Source: Protea cynaroides (Eukaryota > Streptophyta > Magnoliopsida > Proteales > Proteaceae). From it: a stretch of 64,000 nt of DNA. Position 1 is the stretch's first letter. Each line of letters starts with the position of its first letter. The position numbers and the translations under genes are program-made. The DNA lies in the NCBI GenBank assembly GCA_028583415.1, contig CM053267.1:12164068-12228067 (forward strand), given 5' to 3'. Below, one piece after another: positions 10,881 to 23,018 of this stretch. The notes beneath the pieces are model-generated. The model did no database searches, was not told where the DNA came from, and saw only the letters and a program-made list of their open reading frames with translations.

Positions 10881-13800
10881 GCAAGAACTCAGAAGGTCAC
10901 TTATAGGGTGAGGAATTTTCTATTGATTCTGAAATGAGCAAGAACTCAGATGGTCACTTATAAGGTGATACTGAATGACTCATCTTTGAAGTTCCTACCA
11001 GCTTTGGACCTTCGGGATTTAAAATTGGAATATCCTTCTTGGAAGCTCTATGGCTATGAACCTTCAGGAATGGAAACTAGAATATCCTCTTAAGTAGCTT
11101 TATTGCTATGAACCTTTAGGATGCTTGAAAGTGACCCACACAGGAAGTCTTTGTTGACTTTGAACCTTTAGGGTTGAAATCTGACCCATCTTGGAAGTCT
11201 CTTGACTTTAAACCTATAAAGTTCTAGACATATTTGAAATGATGGTGAATCCCTTGGTAGTTTTCCAAGGTTTTTTTTGCCCCTACTTTATTGGTGAAGG
11301 CATAAAACATGGCATCAATGGAAATGGTGTCATGGACTTTGCTAGCATGATACGTAGATTTGAAATTTGCCATTTATGACCTAGTACTAAAAGTTTGACT
11401 CAATTTCAGCACGGTAGTAATGACTTGGTTGCTCCTTTGGAAGGGTTCCATGTAATGTGAAAGTGATGATTTTCTTCAGCCAAAATTGGTGTTGTTGGAT
11501 TTTGGATTGAAAGAAACTCTAGCGAGGATTTTGGACAAGAATGACGGGAGCTTGACAGTCTCTAACCAAAGTGATTTTATTGATTGACCTTGGTGTTAAA
11601 CTGTCGAGGGGCAACTGGTCAACTAAGTTCTTTGACTGTGCACTATGGTAGACCAAATTGGTAGAACAGCCAAGGGGCAATGAAATGTGACATGGGTTTG
11701 GCCCTTGATCTAGGCTCATGAAAAGCTCAGGGATTTACAACATTGTTGTGCCAATTTTGAAAGATGAATGAACCATGGCCCTAAAGAAGGCACGAGGAGC
11801 AAAGGATTCAAAGTCTTCCTTCAAAGAATTTGGTGACCAAATCTTAACAGGTGAGCGACCACATTAGATTTTCTTCATCAACAGGATTGGGCAATAACCA
11901 ACTTGGATGGACCTACTTCTATTGACTAGGAAAGTCAGTGACTTTAGACTAGACAATGGATCATAGATGTAATGTTCATGATCAAGTTCAATTCCTTTGC
12001 ATAGGGTATATCTATGCCCCAGTGTTTGCATGTTGTGACAGACCGCTACTATAGTGTGCTAGGGGCAAGATAGAAGGAAACGGGCAATCCAATAGAGTTG
12101 GAACTAGGTTGAATCTGGATTGCATCAAGAATTTGACCATGCTTCCAAGGTCAAGGGAAGATTGACAGATTGATTGTAGATATTGACTTCTTAAATAAAC
12201 CCTTCTTGAATCTTGAAAAATAAAGGAGCCGATGATTTGATGAATTTGGCTACATCCGTAACCAGGTCATGAGAATTTGCACTCTCCCTAACATGACAAA
12301 AGGATTTGAAGATAGAATTCTGTTGAAAGGCAATGCTATGAAGCCCAAAAGGCAAACAGATGATGGTTTTTTCAACTCCTCTGAGTATGATTCACTGGAG
12401 AACAAGAGGGGTTCCTTTCCTTGTGGAGGGTAGACTAGGTATGACACTTGTCTACATGAACCATTGAATATTTCTATGAAGGGCCAATGAGGGCAATGCT
12501 TTAAGTTGCATCAGGTCGCCCATCCCCACTGAGGTATTATGGGTTACTCAATGAGGTTTCTTGGGTTGCTTTTCCTTGTTGAGGTTTCTTTTATTCCCTT
12601 TTTTTTTTTTTTTTTTTTTTTGCAAATCCCATCTTGGGTTGAATAAAGAGTCCTAATATGGTGAGGATATTGCCAAAATTATGATCCTATCCAATGGTCT
12701 GAAACCCTTAGGGGAAATCTGAACGGCATGACTTTCATGACAAATGGGTAGCATTGCCCCACTGTTTAAGTTGACACCTACACGCATTGATAGGTGGGCA
12801 GCTATTTGAATCATCACTAAAAGCGACCTTAGGGAAATGCAGTCCCACACCATAATTAAAATGGTTCCAATTTATGTTTTCCTTTCTTGGAGATGTTTAG
12901 ATGGAACATGTGTCTCAACAAGCTACATCGAGATGCCGAATCAGTCGCGATAATATCTGGGCCTGAAACCTTTAAGTTTGTTGATGTTGAAGGTCCGGGA
13001 GGACTAGTATGAAACTGTCCACATGGGTCTACCATTGGGAGAGTGTTTGGTTGTTTATGTAGAATGGGTTTATCATACCGAGAAGATTCCATTTTATTGG
13101 CTTGAGAAATAAAGGGATTATAGGAACCTTGGGAAGCCGTCGGATGTAATGAACGACAGATGAGAGTTCCGACCAAATTCATAAATTTGTACATAAAATG
13201 ATGACATGATCACGAGATACAATCCCATAAAAATTGATAATCAAAAGAAGGGCTTGTGATAGAGACTCCTTGGAAGGCCATCAGATTGATAGATGGGAGA
13301 GAGAGTCTAATGCCGAAGAGAAATCTTTCTCTAATGATGAAGAAGTGATGAGATCGTCTCCTGTAAAGGTGGGATGTAATTGGCCAAAATCAAAAGTCCG
13401 GCCCAACATGCTGTGAATCTCAAAGAACGATCGCACTTGCTATCAGGCTTTGATTGGAACTACCATCCTCTTGAAGTGAGAGGGACAATTGACTTACTAT
13501 CGAGCTCCAATGCCATTCAACATCTTACTATTTTTTTTCTCTTTTTTTTTATCTTTTTTTTTTTTGGATGTAGAGCCACATAATGCAGTGCTTCGCTTGA
13601 TCGCAAAGTTGAATCATGACTTTCAACATTGGATTTGAATCTTCTTCCTCCAAACATTTCCAATCAGATAGAACATCTTTGCCCCAGTTAGTACTCTGAT
13701 CTTCTGTAAACTTTATGAGCATTTGTGACTGCTCATCTAGATCTGATTTTATCTAAATGGTAAATTTTTATGCTATCCTCTGGAAGTTAATCATCACCTT

Positions 13801-14689
13801 CTGTCTGATGTGAATACCTCCCATTATTGATGTAGATAAAACATAGGCTTGAATTTTCTTTTCCTTTTTTTTTTTATTTTATTATTATTTTTTTTTTGTA
13901 TTCCTATGACCTCATTCGTTGATTTTGAGATTGATCATTCATCATGTATCTCTTGCTTATAGATGATGTGCTTTGTAAGAACTTTGAAATTTCTATCATT
14001 TTGGTGGCACATCTGTCCTCTACTCATTTGTACTGATTGGCTGACCTCTTGATATGATCTGTTACTATCTAATGCTTTCCTTGGAATCTTTTCATAGGTA
14101 GAACAAATGGCAGCTTCTCCAATACATGTTTCTTGAGAGTATTCTTGTGTCTCCCGATCGATCATTTAAAGCTTTCCTAGATGGGTTGGACCTTGCTTTC
14201 TCAATAGGCCAGGGGGCGTAGAAGTTCAAGAGACGGCTCATCGTTTCAGTCATTTTCAGAGTCAGAATTGGCTGCGCACATAGAATAGGAGGATGTATGA
14301 AACTAGGAGGAAATGTATGGAAGAGACAAAGCACAGAGTTTGAAATCTCAAACGGGATGATTTTCTTTTACTTACAGGGCAGATTGGACTGGACTTGTCA
14401 ACAAGCATATCAATTTTGGACCTAGACATAGATGACCTGTCGAATACCGATAATAGAAAGTTGAAACAACTAATTCGTCTAAGCGGCTCTAGTTGGGCAT
14501 AACGCCTTCGATGACCACCTTTAGTCTTTGTGGGAATAAATCTTCCTTCAGACCTCTAACAGCAGGACTCATCATGCCCCTCTATCAATAGGTGCAAGAT
14601 ACTTACCTTTTAGGGTTCCATACAATTCTCTCCTTTTCTTTTTTTATTTTTTTTCAGTTTGAGATCCATTGATAACTGGACTATTGCTT

Positions 14690-15350
14690 TTTAAGCTCAA
14701 GGTTACTCTGGTTTATGCCCCAGTGTGGGGTTCAATGGATTCATTAATGGACCGCTTCTGGTTAAGTTCAAAATTTATTTAGCTTGTGCCCCCACTTGGG
14801 GATCAAGGGGTATCGCCATTGCACTACACCATTTTAAGTCCAAGATAAGACTAGTTTATGCCTGGCTTTGGGGTTCAATGGATTTCTTCATTAGACCACT
14901 CTCAATTTAGGTCCAAGGTCAATTTGATCCCTGCCCCAGTTTAGGACATAATGGCTTTCCTCATTAAACCGCACTCAATTTGGGTCCAAGGTCAATTTGG
15001 TTCATGCCCAACTTAGGGCTTAAGGGCTTTCCTCATTGAACCGCACTCAATTTGGGTCCAAGTTCAATCTGGTTCATGCCCCACTTCAAGGGTCATTGGC
15101 TGTCCTCATTGGACTGTACTCAATTCAGGCACAAGGTCAATCCGGTTCATGCCCCAGTTAAGGCTCAAGGGCTTTCTTCATTGAACCACACTCAATTTGG
15201 GTCCAAGTTTAATCTGGTTTATACCCCAGTTTAGGGGTCATTAGCTTTCCTCATTGGACTGTACTCAATTCAGGCATAAGGTCAATCCGATTCATGCCCC
15301 AGTTTATGGGTTAAGGGTTTCATCATTGGACCATTCCCTAGCCGTGATTC
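14690..15350. repeat. Tandem array of about 70-80 bp
   Basis: About eight units built on cactcaatttgggtccaagg, tcaatctggttcatgcccca and gggctttcctcattg. Units are degenerate, so the array is old. Confidence 0.8.
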
Positions 15351-15654
15351 TGGTTCCTATCCTAGCCTAGGGTACGTTGGATCTCTTCTTTGGTTTAATC
15401 TACTGCTCAGAAAAACTCCATTCCTTCTCTTTGAATAATGAGAAATATGAGGGCAACTCTTTGGATTCTGGCATTTTCTTGGCCAATGGGGCAAAAATGC
15501 CCATGATGGGATAGCACTATTATAGCTGAAGGTTAATTATTTCTGATGACTTTAAAATATGGAACTGATCTTACCGATAAGCAATGGGGAATGCTTCTCA
15601 TTCACCATTCCTAACAAGCGATCCTAACTTGTAGCACTGTGCTATGATGGACAT

Positions 15655-15960
15655 GGATCAGACTCTAATTGATAGAGCCAGAGGTGGATTTTGAATTTAT
15701 TTCCAATTGATAGAGACAAGGTAAACTTTGAACTAGTTTCTAATTGATAGAGATTAAGATTGACTTTGAATTGGTCTCTGATTGATAGAGATCAAGATTG
15801 ACAGTCATGGACTGGGCTCTAATTGCTAGAGGCAAAGATTGCTTGAGTTGGGCTCCCATTGATAGAAGCCAAGGATGACAATCATGGATTGGACTCTAAT
15901 TGCTAGAGATGACGGATTAATTGAGTTGAAATGACTAAAATTCTCTTCGATTCCTTCATG
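15655..15960. repeat. Tandem array of about 45 bp
   Basis: Six or seven degenerate units built on tctaattgatagagaccaag followed by gattgactttgaattgg. Confidence 0.7.
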
Positions 15961-15979
15961 AAATGAAACACGGACCAAA

Positions 15980-16570
15980 GGTAATAGTTGAATATGCCTA
16001 GAGGCTAACTCATGCTCACATTGAGTTCAAATGAATGGTACATTTCTTAGTTCCAACATGAATCGGAATCTGAATAGGAGTTGATGGTTGGACAAGCCTA
16101 GGGGCTAATTAAATTCAAATGAATGGAACTCTTCTTAGTTCCAACATGAATCAGAACTTGAACCATAGTTGATGGTTGGATAAGCCTAGTGGCTAAATGA
16201 ATTCAGATGAATGGAACTCTTCTTAGTTCCAACATGAATCAGAACTTAAACCACAGTTGATGGTTGGCCAATGAAACTCTTCTTAGTTCCAACATGAATC
16301 AGAACCCTAACCAAAGTTGATGGTTGGCCAATGGAACTCTTCTTAGTTCCAACATGAATCAGAACCCTAACCAAAGTTGATGGTTGAATAAGCCTAGTGG
16401 CTAATTGAATTCAGATGAATGGAACTTTTCACAGTTCCAACATGAATCAGAACCCTAACCAAAGTTGATGGTTGGATAAGCCTAGTGGTTAAATGAATTC
16501 GGATGAATGGAACTTTTCCTAGTTCCGACATGAATCGGAACCTAAACAGGTGGTGAAGGGTGAAAAAGCC
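15980..16570. repeat. Tandem array of about 60-95 bp
   Basis: Units built on atggaactcttcttagttcc, aacatgaatcagaaccctaa and ccaaagttgatggttgg. Some copies carry an additional segment with ataagcctagtggctaa. The two copies at 16269-16385 are almost identical, pointing to a late local duplication. Confidence 0.85.
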
Positions 16571-16599
16571 TAGGGCCGAATGCCTCCTCCATTTTAACA

Positions 16600-17440
16600 T
16601 GATCTGGGAGGTGATGATTGAACTTGCCTAGGGGTTAATCCTTTCTTTAATTCTGAGATGAATTGAAAATGGTGGTTGAATCTTGGGCTGAATATTTCTT
16701 TGATTCTGAGATGAACTGGATGCGATTGAATCTACCTAGGGGCTGAATCTTTCCTTAATTCTAGATGAACTAAAATAATGATTGGACCTACCTAGGGGCT
16801 AAATCTTTTCTTAATTCAAAGGTGAATTAAGAAGGGTGATTGGACTTACCTAAGGTTAAATCTCTCCTTAAGTCAGAGGTGAATCGAGAACGGTGATTAG
16901 ATTTGCCAAGGGATTGAAATTCTCCTTAATTCAAAGGTGAATGGAGAATGGTAATTCGATTTGCCTATGGACTGAATCTCTACTTAATTCTGAGATGAAT
17001 TTAGAACAGTGATTGGATTTGCATAGGGGCTGAATCACTCTTTAATTCAGAGATGAGTCGAGAACTTTGATTGGATTTGCCTTGGGGCTGAATCTTTCCT
17101 TAATTCTGAGGTAAATCGAGAACGGTGATTGGATTTTCCTAGGGGCTGAATCTCTCCTTATTTCAGAGGTGAATGGAGAAAGGGTGATTGGATTTGCCTA
17201 GGGGTTGAATCACTCCTTAATTCTGAGATGAATCGAGAACTATGATTGGATTTGCCTAGGGATGAATCTTTCCTTAACTCAGAGATGAATTGAGAACAAT
17301 GATTGGATTTGGCTAAGGGCTGAATCTCTCCTTAATTCAGGGTTGTATTGAGAACAGTGATTGGATTTGCCTAGGGGCTGAATCTCTCTTTGATGATGAG
17401 ATGAACTGAATATGATATTTGAGTAAGCCTAAGGACTAAC
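16600..17440. repeat. Tandem array of about 60 bp
   Basis: A dozen or more units built on gattggatttgcctaggggc, tgaatctctccttaattcag and aggtgaatcgagaacggt. It shares the words cctaggggct and gaatc with the preceding array, suggesting the two arrays derive from a common unit. Confidence 0.85.
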
Positions 17441-18782
17441 TGTACGAGAATATTGTAAACTTTTTTTCAGGTATAGGTGCTTGTCGCTGCCTAAACTGAA
17501 TGCTTTATTAGACTAGATTGGCTGAGTTACTGATTGTGTTCCCAAATCTGGTTGCCTTCTTTTTTACCAAATTTGATGTTCAATCAGATCTAGATTCATG
17601 GCTTCCATTGATTCATTTAGAAAGATAACATGGATGGATCTCAAGGTGGGAGATCAAGACAATTCCCTAATTGTAGGGGCTTCTCACCCTAAAAGGGTGG
17701 ATATGGTTGTAATTTGATTCTCTTTTCCATAAGCATTGAAACCCAATGGAGAAATATCAAGATTCTAGACATCTAGAGGAATGGAAGAAGTCACATGCAC
17801 AATCAAAGATGACTTAACCAAACAAGAGTTAGCTCCTTCATAAGGGTGATCGGGTAAACTTATCCGAGTCAATTTAGTTGAATTTGGCTAAGCCATGTAT
17901 TCGGTCTTGGGACCTCGTGATTCCAAAAATGGATAATCAGTGGTACCAAGGTCTGGCCACTTGGGTTACCAAATTCAATGAAATTGAAATGGATATATTA
18001 ATCCATCATCCTTATTAGGGATGGTTAGCAAAAGTGGTTCATGAATGAACAAACTAGTAAATTTTTTCTTGACCATGGTATCTATGTCTTGACAGGGATT
18101 TTCTGTTTGTTTTTCAAAATTAACGTGTTAACAATGAGAGATTCGACACATCGAGCTTACTTAATGGAGAGTGTATAGTGATCATCTACTATGATGTAGA
18201 ACAGGTGTATACATACCTCATACTCCCAATGGGTGAGAGTTCAAGATTCTCATCGTGTAGATTCTAACATGTTGGCCAATCAAGGCAAAAATGGGCAGAA
18301 ATTCGATGTCTCGAACATGGATGTCATGATTTAGTATATTTTACTGGGTTGGTTCAGGGATGAACCAAAAAATAACAAACATTGGGCTACAATCTGGGTT
18401 AGGACAGAAAAGGCCACCTTGACAAGGACGGGGTAACCTATCACCGAATGCACGATGAATAATGGGCCCCCAATCCCTTTATATACTATGTTGCAAGCAT
18501 CATGCGATGTGGAGTAGCATAATGCATTCCCAGGCGGACCCAACAAACGCTCGTTAGAGGCTACTCGCCGGTCGTCGTCTCACAAAGTAGTATAGGCCAA
18601 GGTTGTGTGTTTCGCCTAGCGGGCTGCCCCATCTGCATGGGACCCGGTTCGGCTACTCGCACGAATGTGAGACTGAACCCATTCCCCCCAAAGCAATATT
18701 ATACAAGAATAAATATATTATCCTAAAAACTAGCATCCAATTCACACAAGGAAAGTTTTTATTTACGAGTTTGACGTTTATA

Positions 18783-18800
18783 TCCCCAGTGGAGTCGCCA
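18783..18800 (-). other. TE3 primer binding site matching tRNA-Arg(ACG)
   Basis: The plus strand reads TCCCCAGTGGAGTCG then CCA, identical to the 3' acceptor end of plant tRNA-Arg(ACG) as I know it. On the element's sense strand this is TGGCGACTCCACTGGGGA, one base inside the LTR end at 18802. A tRNA-Arg primer is a hallmark of Ogre-type Tat elements. Confidence 0.85.
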
Positions 18801-18801
18801 C

Positions 18802-20406
18802 TGTGAGGACAAAGATTGAAATCTTGGAAGTCGCCACCTAGATTAAGGTCTAGGACCCTAGAAATGTAAAATCTCACCCCAAGGTAAGACTTCAATTGAC
18901 TCATGACCCTTAGATTGGATTTTTGGTCCATCAGAGATTGGATAAGCATCAGGTTACGGTTATGGGAAGTGGTTAGGCACTCAAACCGCCCGATCGAAAT
19001 CGGTCTCCTATGCCTTTCCTATGCTAGACTCTATCTGTTAAACCAAACCAAACCAAGTGGTTTGATATCATTGAACCGAATATGTATCCATTAGATTGCC
19101 TATGTATTATGGAATTATTCTGAAAAATAGGTTCACCATCGTAATTTAGGTGTGATTAAAGTTTATGATTGTCATTTATGCTTGTGCATGATTAAGTTCA
19201 TTGTTCAAGTTGAAGTTTATGCTTGAAAGGATGAGAAACCCTATGGGTTAGGATCTGGATAGTCCATGTGAACTGATAGATAGTCCTAGTGGATCTAAGA
19301 ATGGATAATCCTATTTGGGTTAAAATATGGATAACCCTATCTGGGTCAAAATATGGATAACCCATTCTGGGTTAAAATTTGGATAACCCTATATGGGTAA
19401 AAAATGTGGATGGATATCTTAGTGGATCTATGGATAGACCGAGTGGACTAAGGTGTGGATCCGAATTTGGGATTCTCCCAAATGACCTACGTATCCTAGG
19501 GTTTGCCCTAGGAATCAGAATCCGAGTAGTTCGAAAAAGGTGGGTAAATATCCTAGTGGTTCTATGGATAGTCTGAGTGGACTAAGGTGTGGATGCGAAT
19601 TTAGGTTTCTCCCAAATAGCCTACGTATCCTAGGGTTTGACCTAGGAATCAGAATCCATGTATTTCAGGATGGATAACTCTATTTGGGTCAAAATTTGGG
19701 TAAATATCCTAGTGGATCTATGGATAGTCCGAGTGGACTAAGGTGTGGATCCGAATTTAGGTTTCTCCCAAATAGCCTATGTATCCTAGGGTTTGACCTA
19801 GGAATCAGAATCTACGCAGTTCGGGCTATGGGTTGAAATGGTTGGTTATCCTAGTGGATCTATGGATAGTTCGAGTGGACTAAGGTATGGATCCGAATTT
19901 GGGTTTCTCCCAAATGGCCTATGTATCCTAGGGTTTGCCCTAAGAATCAGAATCCACATAGTTTGGGCTCTGTGTTGAAATGGTTGGGTATCCTAGTGGA
20001 TCTATGGATAGTCCGAGTGGACTAAGGTATGGATCCGAATTTGGGTTTCTCCCAAATGGCCTACGTTTCCTAAGGTTTGCCCTAGGAATCAGAATCCACG
20101 TAGTTCGGGCTGATGGAATAACCTGTTCTAGGTTAGAATTTGGATAATCCTTTTTGGGTTGGAATATGGATGGATATCCTAGTGGATCTATGGATAGTCC
20201 AAGTGGATTAAGGTGTGGATCCGAATTTGAGTTTCTCCCAAATGGCCTACGTATCTTAGGGTTTGCTCTAAGAATCAGAATCCGCATAGTTCGGGCTGGA
20301 TAAAATAACCTGTTCTAGGTTTAGGATTGAGAACCTATTCTAGGTTTAGGGTTGAGAACCTGTTCTAGGTTTAAGATTGAGAACCTATTCTAGGTTTAGG
20401 ATATGC
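18802..20406 (-). repeat. TE3 right LTR (5' LTR), first part
   Basis: Colinear with 4819-6405, including the roughly 141-bp minisatellite (19240-20300). It is interrupted by TE4 within the short gaacctattctaggttta repeat tail; the LTR resumes at 32383. Confidence 0.9.
20402..20406. other. Target-site duplication of TE4, left copy (TATGC)
   Basis: TATGC precedes the LTR start TGTAAGACCC at 20407 and recurs at 32378-32382 after the LTR end TGTGACA. The uninterrupted target can be seen in the other TE3 LTR at about 6401 (TATGT there). Confidence 0.9.
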
Positions 20407-20770
20407 TGTAAGACCCGTATCAAACTAACCAGTCATACCACCTTGTACCAGGTCTACCTATCATGGTCGAGCCAAGTGGACCAAGTACGTGAAGGAAATC
20501 ACAAGACCAGGTATGAAATTGACCCAAAAATAGTAAATTTGAGGGTAAGGTCGCATGCCTAAACCAGTAGGGTCGACCGCACCTCAACAGAGTCCAACCC
20601 ATGACTTTTCAGTCCTAGGGTCGGATGACTTAAGACCCTAGGGTCGACGGATCCTGCGACCCTAGCATCGACCCTAGGATGACAGACTGAAACCGTAATT
20701 AGGAAACTTTCCTAATTTCAAGGGGATCCTTTCCTAATCTCAATGGGACTTATTTTGGGAGGTTTTCTTC

Positions 20771-20779
20771 TATAAATAG
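20771..20779 (+). promoter_or_regulatory. TATA box of TE4 5' LTR
   Basis: TATAAATAG lies 365 bases into the LTR, followed by GACATCCC, which is GACGTCCC in most other copies. This makes U3 unusually short and R-U5 about 1.9 kb long. Equivalent elements are at 45719 (TE6) and, on the minus strand, at 62986 (TE7) and about 37305 (TE2). In the 3' LTR of this element (about 30432) the box is deleted down to CAAATAG. Confidence 0.75.
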
Positions 20780-21879
20780 GACATCCCTTAGCCTTTTTCA
20801 CTCCTTTTGAAACCCTAATTGAAAGTGAGAGAAGATAAGAGAAGGAGAAGAGAAGGAGAGAGAATTGGAGAAGAAGACTAAGGAGAAGAAATTCAGAGAA
20901 ATCTCTGAATCTCAGCAATCCTAAGGTATGAATAAATTCTCCATGAGTTATGTAAGACCCTAGAATAGTTCATGAAGAGGGTAGGATCTAGGAGAAGCCA
21001 AATAATCCATCCCTAGATAGATTCCAATGGAATCCATGGAGGAAATCATTGTAAACAAGTAAAGTGTGTAACTTGGAGTTTTGAGCCATAGAACAATCAT
21101 AGAATGGACTATAAACGTAAGCCAAAGCATTCAAACATGAAAGAATGGACTGTAGGATGAAAGGTCGACTCAAACTACGTGTGGTAGCACGTAGGGACGA
21201 TTGGTAACCGACCCTACCAGACCATAGGATCGACCCCATGCTCTTGGGAAGTCCAGGGAGGCTGTGGTCGCACCTAGGGTGATGGATATCCGACCCTATG
21301 ACCGACCCTACACCCTGGGGTCTTAGAAAACTGCTACCCTACCTGCGACCCAACCTACGACCCTAGCAGTACAGCAAGCTTAAAACTGTTGGAATTAATT
21401 CTAATTAAAATCTACTGACTTGTTAGGTTTTCCTAGTTATCTAAAAGTGATTCTTAAAGCTTGAAAGAGGATCTACACTCAATCAAAGGTGAGGGAACAA
21501 GACCAAACTAATTGGCTAATAATAAACTGTTTTCGTTTATTGAGTCCAATACCATGTATGATGCTATGATTGTATGATTGTGATGTGCATTTCACTTGTC
21601 ATCTACTATTCCTGTTATTACTGTTCATGTATATTTAATTCAGTTTATTTACAACATGATGATGATGATGATGCTAGGAATAGGCATGTGAATGTTTGTG
21701 TATGGTTAGTGTACTTGATGCGAGTGGGGTATCAAGGGATGTGTGATGTGGTGCGGTCCTAAGCACTTTAGCCCTTTCTCTACACCAGTCTTGTCCTCTA
21801 GCATCGTCGTATCGCCATTACCTTAGCAGAACTATTACGTCGTAGGGCATTAGGGGAGGTGGTCTCGGACCGTGTAGTC

Positions 21880-22045
21880 TCTGACTCTGTCAGGGGGCCA
21901 TAGCTCTATCTCTATGGACGTATTGAGGGACGCTGGGGTGAGACCTTGGATACACTATTTGACAATAGGATTGGTTAGTTGCAAGCCCAGTTTGCAAGCC
22001 CTCGCCAACAGGGGCTTACGTGTTGGTATGGGTAGAGAATCAGGG
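21880..22045 (+). other. Conserved LTR block, open in element-sense frame
   Basis: This segment is strongly conserved in all LTRs seen (31535-31690, 46830-47000, and minus strand 36100-36240, 40370-40530, 52360-52510). In TE4, TE5 and TE6 it is open in the same frame, giving SSISMDVLRDAGVRPWIH-like peptides. In TE7 the frame is broken. It could be a structured RNA segment or an exon belonging with the downstream LTR frame; the sequence does not decide. Confidence 0.45.
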
Positions 22046-22308
22046 GAAGTGTGATGCTGTGCGGTCCTAAGCACTTTAGCTCTATCTATAGTCCATGGTG
22101 GGATGGATGTGGAAGACAATGGTGTTTGATCCATTGGGTGGGCTTACACACCCTGTGTATAGAGGCGAGGCGGCCACCAAACCTTTCTATAGCACATTGC
22201 AAACGTATATACCAGACCACAGATATGAATTAAATGCATGCATATGTTTGTTGCATTGTTTTGTTTGATCACTGAGCCGTGATGTGTGCTCACCCTTTTC
22301 AAATTCGA

Positions 22309-22452
22309 ATATTTTTAGTTGATAATGCAGGTATGACCGTGAAAGATTATATGAGTGCTCCCGCATTCAGGCACGTTGCGGCGATGGACACAGAAGATAT
22401 AATGGAGATGCATGATTCGTCATGCGAATGCAACTCATGCGTTTTTTATTAG
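22309..22452 (+). CDS. LTR-encoded conserved small frame, TE4 5' LTR copy (48 codons)
   Basis: Open frame beginning IFLVDNAG and ending HDSSCECNSCVF then one variable residue and a stop. Exactly 144 nt long here and in the copies at 31957-32100, 47259-47402, and minus strand 40097-39954, 52080-51937 and 61688-61545. The tail holds three cysteines in a CxCxxC array plus acidic residues; no family is recognised. Comparing this copy with the TE7 copies, nine of the last 12 codons before the final residue differ and every difference is silent, which looks like purifying selection on a peptide. No conserved ATG marks a start: the frame may be a downstream exon (the upstream ATTTTTAG could be an acceptor) or start at the internal ATG (MSAP/MNAS). 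Confidence 0.6.
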   Translation: MFLVDNAGMTVKDYMSAPAFRHVAAMDTEDIMEMHDSSCECNSCVFY

Positions 22453-22731
22453 ATTTTAGTTGGATTATTGAGTGAATGTAATTGATTATTTTATTTACTT
22501 ATGTCTCAGTCAATGAAAGATAATTGGTATTTTATTTATGATTATCACATTTAGATTCTCAGTTCATTTAATATTAAAGACTTCCGTTATTGTGTATTTA
22601 CTCTATTATGGTTGTGGATGTGTATGGTTTAAGCAAACGGGCACAGCCTATTTGAGATCCTGGTTGAACCGTTGGTTTATTAGTGGTTCATCACACCATT
22701 CGGAACAGTGTGGAATTGAGGTGTGACAACT

Positions 22732-22743
22732 TGGTATTAGAGC
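22732..22743 (+). other. TE4 primer binding site (tRNA-iMet type)
   Basis: TGGTATTAGAGC, three bases after the LTR end, is one mismatch from TGGTATCAGAGC, the complement of the initiator tRNA-Met 3' end. Confidence 0.85.
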
Positions 22744-23018
22744 TCTCAGGCCCTGTTTATTAAACCGGTATAGTTCCACAAAAGTTCGTGAGCTGAGTTA
22801 GGATAAAATTTAAAAGCTATAATAAGAACACACTGTAAGCACCTGTGTTGTTTGAGATAAAATTAAGAAAGAGAATAATGCACATATAAAGGGAAAAACA
22901 AGTTTTATATACATCAAACCAAAAGAAAGTTTATATACATATCCAAAGCAGAGTACAGTCCACAACCCGGATAGTTACTCTGTAATACAAAAGAAAAATA
23001 AAAAGAAAAAAAAATACA
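22744..23018. other. TE4 leader / 3' flank of antisense gene
   Basis: Non-coding AT-rich sequence between the primer site and the stop codon of the antisense gene. It probably holds the 3'UTR and polyadenylation signals of that gene. It is conserved with 47690-47963 and, inverted, with 60981-61240. Confidence 0.5.

Larger units (their letters stand above)
10033..18780. other. TE3 internal region, non-coding
   Basis: About 8.7 kb with no frame longer than about 110 codons and no similarity I can recognise to gag, protease, reverse transcriptase, integrase or the antisense gene. It is dominated by several unrelated tandem arrays (listed separately) joined by AT-rich sequence with poly(T) runs near 12600, 13530, 13870 and 14640. 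The minus-strand leader next to the primer site (18350-18780) has no obvious structure. Confidence 0.8.
20407..22728 (+). repeat. TE4 5' LTR
   Basis: Begins TGTAAGACCC and ends GGTGTGACA; paired with 30077-32377. It contains a TATA box (20771), GGGTCGA-rich clusters (20569-20690 and 21170-21370), a (GAT)n microsatellite (21657-21673), a conserved block (21880-22045) and the 48-codon LTR frame (22309-22452). Confidence 0.95.

Noticed and set aside
14690..17440. CRISPR-like regularly spaced repeats
   Set aside because: Units are degenerate tandem repeats without unique spacers, lie inside a plant retroelement and have no cas genes.
18781..18800. Possible tRNA-Arg gene
   Set aside because: Only the acceptor-end 18 bases with CCA are present, at the exact primer-site position next to an LTR; no D-arm, anticodon arm or T-arm precedes it.
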